Of a DNA stretch of 9,244 bases, positions 6,844 through 9,244 are shown piece by piece. This DNA is from Chitinophagaceae bacterium (GTDB lineage: Bacteria > Bacteroidota > Bacteroidia > Chitinophagales > Chitinophagaceae). The stretch's first letter is position 1, and every line of letters begins with the position of its first letter. A program made the position numbers and the translations under genes. The stretch is from assembly GCA_947452875.1 (NCBI GenBank), contig CANGEZ010000065.1:1-9244 (forward strand). The letters run 5' to 3'. Under the pieces are notes generated by a model. The model saw only the letters and a program-made list of their open reading frames with translations. It did no database searches and was not told the DNA's origin.

Positions 6844-8094
6844 TTAATAATCATTAGCCGTATTCGTCTTTTTTATTACAGTTTTAGTTTCCACTTTTTT
6901 CTGTGGCATCAATTCTTTTGGCTTTACTGTTGGTTTGTTAGCCCCCTTATTCCCCCAAGGGGGAGATTGTTTGTTGTTTGTTTTATTTGTTAATGCAGAC
7001 TTTGTAGTTGCCACAGTTTTCAAAGTCGCAGGTTTTGCTATAATAAGCTTTGATGCTGCAGGTTTTACTGAAACAACTAAAGGAGCTCGCTTTGAAACAA
7101 CCACTACAGGAGTAACTGCAGGTATCGTTTGATCATTACTGTTATCATCCGCTTCTTCTCTTTGAATAGATTTGTTTATCAACTCAGGATTGGTAGTATT
7201 GTGTTCATTATCAGGCACCATCGACTGTGTAGTATCAGATGCCATCAATGAAGAATACGTAGCCAATGCTTTCATCAGCTGAATGGTTTGAACCGAATCT
7301 GCTGCTACATCATCGATGCCTTTTATTGTAGCTACCATTTGTCCTTTATATTCAAGATTGATTCTATTGTATCTTGACCAACCATAAACCGGAATCACTT
7401 TTTTATAAAACAATTTTAGTTTTTCGAATTTCGCCTGCATATCAGACACATCACCGAATGTAATCAGCTGCTCTCCTATTTTAGGAATCAATTCAAATTT
7501 TCTATCGTTATTAATATTTACTTGATCGATAATTGCCATCAGAAATGCATCTTTTTGAATAAACAAACTCATCGCTTTCACATCTTCAAGCAAGGCACTA
7601 TCTTGAGCAGTTAGCACTTTTAAAGATGTTGGAAAATTGGTAAAAACCGGAAGCCTAGCTGCGTGTCTGTCGCTTAAAGGCAACATGTTTTTACTGTTGT
7701 CGATGTAATAAGAACTACCATTAGTACAAAATATTCTCGCTACAGGATCCTTTTCAGTAATGGAAACTTTCAATATGCCATTCTTTTCAAAATAAAGTTC
7801 AGCCTTGTTAATCCAAACATCTTTTTTGATTTCCATTTCCATGGTATCCAAGTTGAAGTCGACGATTCTTCTTCCTTTAATCATCTCGCCTGTGCTGTTT
7901 TGTAACAAGGCGATGATGTCTTGTTTGTTGATGAAAAAATTATTGTTAACCCCGCCAATTTCTATATCAATACCCGTACAAACAGTTTCATGCTTTTTAT
8001 TGAGTGCGGCAACCAGCAATGCAATACCTGCTAACCCCAGTACAGACCAGAGGCTAATCGTGAGTATTTTTTTAAGTTTATTTTTTTCGAACAT
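6844..8094 (-). CDS. ftsQ: Cell division protein FtsQ/DivIB with lysine-rich C-terminal tail
   Basis: FtsQ is a bitopic inner-membrane protein that links early and late divisome proteins through its periplasmic domain. Identification rests on the position between murC and ftsA, one membrane helix (about 10-31) after a short basic N-terminus, a POTRA-like segment (about 39-113, including FFINKQDIIALL at 53-64), and the beta region reaching about residue 262 with VYGWSRYNRINLEYKGQ (236-252). At 416 residues it is much longer than E. coli FtsQ (276). The excess is a disordered-looking tail from about 285. Residues 331-416 hold 18 Lys/Arg but only 3 Asp/Glu by hand count. Residues 376-384 (QSPPWGNKG) are encoded by a palindromic sequence related to the intergenic repeats. 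It starts 19 bases after murC. Confidence 0.93.
   Translation of the reverse strand: MFEKNKLKKILTISLWSVLGLAGIALLVAALNKKHETVCTGIDIEIGGVNNNFFINKQDIIALLQNSTGEMIKGRRIVDFNLDTMEMEIKKDVWINKAELYFEKNGILKVSITEKDPVARIFCTNGSSYYIDNSKNMLPLSDRHAARLPVFTNFPTSLKVLTAQDSALLEDVKAMSLFIQKDAFLMAIIDQVNINNDRKFELIPKIGEQLITFGDVSDMQAKFEKLKLFYKKVIPVYGWSRYNRINLEYKGQMVATIKGIDDVAADSVQTIQLMKALATYSSLMASDTTQSMVPDNEHNTTNPELINKSIQREEADDNSNDQTIPAVTPVVVVSKRAPLVVSVKPAASKLIIAKPATLKTVATTKSALTNKTNNKQSPPWGNKGANKPTVKPKELMPQKKVETKTVIKKTNTANDY
6941..6964 (+). repeat. Palindromic repeat relative inside the ftsQ reading frame
   Basis: The plus strand reads GCCCCCTTATTCCCCCAAGG followed by GGGA. Against copies A-C the first 16 bases differ at two positions (TTATT for TAAAT between the two C-runs). 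One base is missing in the hairpin loop (AA for GAA). On the coding strand it is in frame and encodes QSPPWGNKGA within the low-complexity tail, so the gene stays open. Its GC-rich runs stand out from the surrounding AT-rich ftsQ sequence. Convergent low complexity is possible but less likely given the shared order of C-run, 5 bases, C-run, loop, G-run. Confidence 0.65.
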
Positions 8095-8113
8095 TGCTAT
8101 AATTTAAACTTGC

Positions 8114-9244
8114 TTATGCTATTATATTTTTTATTGGTGATACCAAAGTATCAATATCTCCTGCGCCGGCTGTAATCAACATCTCTATTTCACCTTTAGC
8201 TTTTTTTTCCGACACCCAGTTCAACAAATTTTCTTTAGAAAAACATATCACTTTTTCTGATTTCATCAACTCTTTTATCATTTCACTTTCCACACCTTCA
8301 ATAGGTTTTTCTCTTGCAGGATAAATAGGCAATAAAATAATTTCATCAGCCAGATGTAATGACTCGGCAAAACCTGTTGCAAAATCTCTTGTTCTTGTGT
8401 ACAAGTGAGGTTGAAAAATCACTGTACATTTTTTATCTGCAAAAAGTCCTTTCGCTCCTTTGATTAACGCACTCAATTCTTGCGGATGGTGTGCATAATC
8501 ATCAATCATCACTATTTCATCGGTTTTGATGATATATTCAAATCTTCTTTTAACGCCTTTGAAAGCGACTAAAGCTTCACGAATTTTATCATCTTTAACG
8601 CCTGCCTTTCTTGCTGCAACTATTGCTGCTACCGCATTTTCAACATTGTGCATACCGCCCATATTCAGTTCAAAACCCTCCACCACTTCAGTTCCAATAT
8701 GAACATCAAAATAATAAGAACCATTTTTCATTTTAATATTAGCAGCAAAACAATCCGCAGATGTATCTGTGCTACTATATGAAAGTTGATGCTTGGTTTT
8801 AAAATCACAAACTTCTTCCAATCCTCTCTTAATGATTAACAAGCCATCTTCTTTTATCTTTTCACTGAAATGCTTAAACGCAGTTCTGAAATTCTCCTCA
8901 TTGCCATAGATATCCAAGTGATCAGGATCAATGGCTGTAATCACGGCAATGTTTGGACTCAATTGCAAAAAACTTCTGTCATACTCATCAGCTTCTGCCA
9001 CACAAACATTTTTTTCGCTGCTCCAGAAATTGGTTTCGTAATTAGAAGCAATACCGCCCAAGAAAGCATTGCAACCAAATTCGCTATGTCTTAATATATG
9101 AGCAACCATGGTACTTGTGGTGGTTTTGCCATGCGTACCTGCAACACATATATTGAAAGAACTTGCTGTTATCATTCCCAACACTTCACTTCTTTTTAAA
9201 ACAGCATAATCATTATTTAAAAAATAATTATACTCTTGATGATC
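8114..9244 (-). CDS. murC: UDP-N-acetylmuramate-L-alanine ligase MurC, partial (5' end outside window)
   Basis: MurC is the cytoplasmic ATP-dependent ligase that adds L-alanine to UDP-MurNAc, the first step of the peptidoglycan stem peptide. The frame is open to the window edge. The GTG at 9184 is internal, because the 20 upstream codons continue MurC-like sequence (AVLKRSEVLG). Counting from the edge, motifs are the P-loop GTHGKTTT (36-43), EADEYDRSF (84-92), DPDHLDIYG (106-114), GMHNVENA (198-205), KRRFE (232-236), DDYAHHPQE (248-256), FQPHLYTRT (277-285) and the terminal AGAGDID (359-365). ATP-grasp enzymes lack this pattern; it is diagnostic of the Mur ligase family, and DDYAHHPQE points to MurC (or Mpl). 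The position before ftsQ favours MurC. About 80-90 N-terminal residues, most of the UDP-binding domain, lie outside. ftsQ follows 19 bases downstream. Confidence 0.96.
   Translation of the reverse strand, partial: DHQEYNYFLNNDYAVLKRSEVLGMITASSFNICVAGTHGKTTTSTMVAHILRHSEFGCNAFLGGIASNYETNFWSSEKNVCVAEADEYDRSFLQLSPNIAVITAIDPDHLDIYGNEENFRTAFKHFSEKIKEDGLLIIKRGLEEVCDFKTKHQLSYSSTDTSADCFAANIKMKNGSYYFDVHIGTEVVEGFELNMGGMHNVENAVAAIVAARKAGVKDDKIREALVAFKGVKRRFEYIIKTDEIVMIDDYAHHPQELSALIKGAKGLFADKKCTVIFQPHLYTRTRDFATGFAESLHLADEIILLPIYPAREKPIEGVESEMIKELMKSEKVICFSKENLLNWVSEKKAKGEIEMLITAGAGDIDTLVSPIKNIIA

Noticed and set aside
8114..9184. murC as a complete gene starting at the GTG at 9184
   Set aside because: Codons upstream to the window edge continue typical MurC sequence (AVLKRSEVLG) with no stop, so the GTG is an internal valine and the gene is cut by the window.

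Overview
The window looks like chromosomal DNA of a Bacteroidota bacterium, probably of the Chitinophagales/Chitinophagaceae type. The evidence is low-to-moderate GC, murC-ftsQ-ftsA-ftsZ in tandem, an FtsZ whose VPAYLRRN peptide lies about 40 residues before the C-terminus, a TAnnTTTG-type promoter, and GC-rich palindromic intergenic repeats of a kind I recall from this phylum. The placement is inference from family features; no 16S or database search was possible. Every supported gene lies on the minus strand, so the biological reading direction is from high to low coordinates.

Region 1 (9244 down to 3354) is the distal part of a division and cell-wall (dcw) cluster. It holds murC (5' end outside the window), ftsQ, ftsA and ftsZ, with gaps of 19, 52 and 39 bases. 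MurC adds L-Ala to UDP-MurNAc. FtsQ is the bitopic divisome scaffold. FtsA is the actin-like membrane anchor, and FtsZ is the tubulin-like ring protein that binds it. FtsQ, FtsA and FtsZ all carry long low-complexity extensions: a lysine-rich periplasmic tail on FtsQ, a linker on FtsA, and a roughly 260-residue acidic linker on FtsZ. An intrinsic terminator follows ftsZ at 3279-3306.

Region 2 (3353 to 2870) is a gap of about 480 bases without a supportable gene. It holds three copies of a palindromic repeat with core CCCCCTAAATCCCCCGAAGG, two of them facing each other as a 28-base perfect inverted pair. It also has a 23-base tandem duplication built from CTRGAT units, and other degenerate repeat-like sequence. 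A shorter relative of the palindromic repeat lies inside the ftsQ reading frame.

Region 3 (2869 to 1) looks like a second transcription unit. A Bacteroidota-type -7 element (TACATTTG) precedes kup (potassium uptake permease). Then come a single-domain rhodanese 5 bases after the kup stop and a BEM46-like alpha/beta hydrolase that overlaps the rhodanese stop by ATGA and runs off the window edge.

I see no mobile-element gene, CRISPR array, tRNA or rRNA, and no convincing undescribed system. The points most worth a second look are the repeat-derived segment in ftsQ, the composition shift in the 3' part of ftsZ, the repeat cluster, and the small operon pairing kup with a rhodanese and a hydrolase.
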